Source: an uncultured Caryophanales bacterium
GTDB lineage: Bacteria > Bacillota_I > Bacilli_A > RFN20 > CAG-826
NCBI GenBank assembly: GCA_946403545.1
Contig: CAMJAG010000052.1
Location: forward strand, 1-6,983
Reading direction: 5' to 3'
Length of the DNA stretch: 6,983 bases
The first letter of the stretch is position 1. Each line of letters starts with the position of its first letter. A program made the translations under genes and the position numbers. Under the pieces are notes generated by a model. The model had not been told where the DNA came from. It made no database searches and saw nothing but the letters and a program-made list of their open reading frames with translations. This document shows, piece by piece, positions 6,360-6,983 of this stretch.

Positions 6360-6983
6360 TTATATCTACCTTAATTTCATTCATGTAGGAATTATCTTTT
6401 AGTTTCCATTCCCAGTTAGGAGAACCCACTGTTCCTGGTCTATTCATAGTAGCTTTTTCATTTAATCTAAGTAGGTCTTGCATGGAAAATACAGTGATTT
6501 TGCTAGGTAAATCCCTTGTATAATCTAGTAAAGCACCTGGTAAATCTTCTGGATTGCCAAGTTTCTTTTTAATAGCTTTCTTATCTTTTTTAGAAAGAGT
6601 TTTAACCCAACCTTCGATAGGAACGTTATCGTGAGTTCCTGGATAGACAATTGTGTTTTCGTTACTCTTAGCGTGTTCATCTAGAATTGTGAATTGAGTA
6701 ATAAACATGCCTGGAAGTTTATAGTGATTTCTAAGTTCATGAACACTGTCAAAAAGAACACCTAAGTCTTCAGCGATAAGATTAATCTTTGGATATTTAG
6801 CAAATAAGATATCAAAGAGCTTCGTTCTTGGTCCAATCCACCACTCACCTCTTTTAGCGTTTTCGTCACTAGCAGGAATAACACAATATGTATCCCATGC
6901 TCTAAAGTGATCTAAACGAAGTAAGTCGCAAGTTGAAGCAAGATAACTAATTCTATGAATTAAGAATGTGTAGTTATCTTTTT
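6352..6983 (-). CDS. malQ: 4-alpha-glucanotransferase (amylomaltase, GH77), 3' part only
   Basis: Partial gene: the reading frame is open to the window edge at 6983 and ends with TAA at 6354..6352, giving the C-terminal 209 residues. MalQ transfers alpha-1,4-glucan segments between maltodextrins, releasing glucose, in the cytoplasm. All three GH77 catalytic residues are visible in family context. They are the nucleophile Asp in LRLDHFR (fragment residue 24), the acid/base Glu in LIAEDLG (residue 71) and the third Asp in PGTHDN (residue 118). The stretch RPGTVGSPNWEWKL near the C-terminus matches the usual family ending (PGT..NW.W). The Met at 6708..6706 is internal and is not a start, because conserved catalytic sequence lies upstream in the same frame. 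The frame is followed after 53 bp by glgB, which has related substrates, so the two are probably co-transcribed. The family call is secure; whether the cell uses it for glycogen or imported maltodextrin cannot be told from here. Confidence 0.95.
   Translation of the reverse strand, partial: KDNYTFLIHRISYLASTCDLLRLDHFRAWDTYCVIPASDENAKRGEWWIGPRTKLFDILFAKYPKINLIAEDLGVLFDSVHELRNHYKLPGMFITQFTILDEHAKSNENTIVYPGTHDNVPIEGWVKTLSKKDKKAIKKKLGNPEDLPGALLDYTRDLPSKITVFSMQDLLRLNEKATMNRPGTVGSPNWEWKLKDNSYMNEIKVDIKA

Noticed and set aside
6352..6708. A separate small gene of 118 codons starting at the Met at 6708
   Set aside because: The same frame is open upstream to the window edge and encodes the MalQ motifs LRLDHFR and LIAEDLG, so this is the tail of malQ.
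1..6983. TGA read as Trp (Mycoplasma/Spiroplasma code)
   Set aside because: cdsA and rseP end in TGA exactly at overlapping starts of the next gene, and conserved Trp positions use TGG.
1..6983. CRISPR array, insertion sequence, tRNA/rRNA or defence system
   Set aside because: No spaced direct repeats, transposase, RNA-gene signature or accessory gene is visible; nearly all of the sequence is accounted for by core genes.

Overview
The window is AT-rich and every gene lies on the minus strand, so transcription runs from high to low coordinates. It looks like chromosomal DNA from a low-GC Gram-positive bacterium (Bacillota, probably an Erysipelotrichia- or Mollicutes-related lineage). Three things point there: the block uppS-cdsA-dxr-rseP leading into a polC-like gene is a Firmicutes arrangement, Shine-Dalgarno sites are mostly strong (AGGAGG type), and codon use is A/T-rich. 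TGA serves as a stop (cdsA and rseP) and TGG encodes Trp, so the code is standard and Mycoplasma/Spiroplasma-type recoding is excluded. The lineage is an inference, not a proof.

Region 1 (6983 to about 4466) carries alpha-glucan metabolism: the 3' part of malQ (4-alpha-glucanotransferase), then, after 53 bp, a complete glgB (1,4-alpha-glucan branching enzyme). MalQ rearranges alpha-1,4 chains and GlgB introduces alpha-1,6 branches, so the pair fits glycogen or maltodextrin handling. No glgC, glgA or glgP is in view.

Region 2 (4402-4465) is a 64-bp AT-rich gap. It holds a perfect TATAAT box 10 bp from the uppS start and a 16-bp inverted repeat, and is the most likely promoter of the downstream cluster.

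Region 3 (4401 to 1) is a tightly packed envelope/isoprenoid operon: uppS, cdsA, dxr, rseP, then the first 68 codons of a gene that is probably polC. Every junction overlaps (11, 4, 1 and 4 nt), which suggests translational coupling. Dxr makes MEP for the non-mevalonate isoprenoid pathway, and UppS uses the resulting isoprenoid units for the C55 carrier lipid of cell-wall synthesis. CdsA makes CDP-diacylglycerol for phospholipids, and RseP is an intramembrane protease of the envelope stress or signal-turnover type. PolC would be the replicative polymerase.

I found no mobile element, CRISPR array, RNA gene or evidence of a new system; this is mostly a core housekeeping region. The points worth a second look are a possibly leaderless uppS transcript, a divergent extracytoplasmic region and altered LDG motif in RseP, and a replaced conserved loop in DXR.
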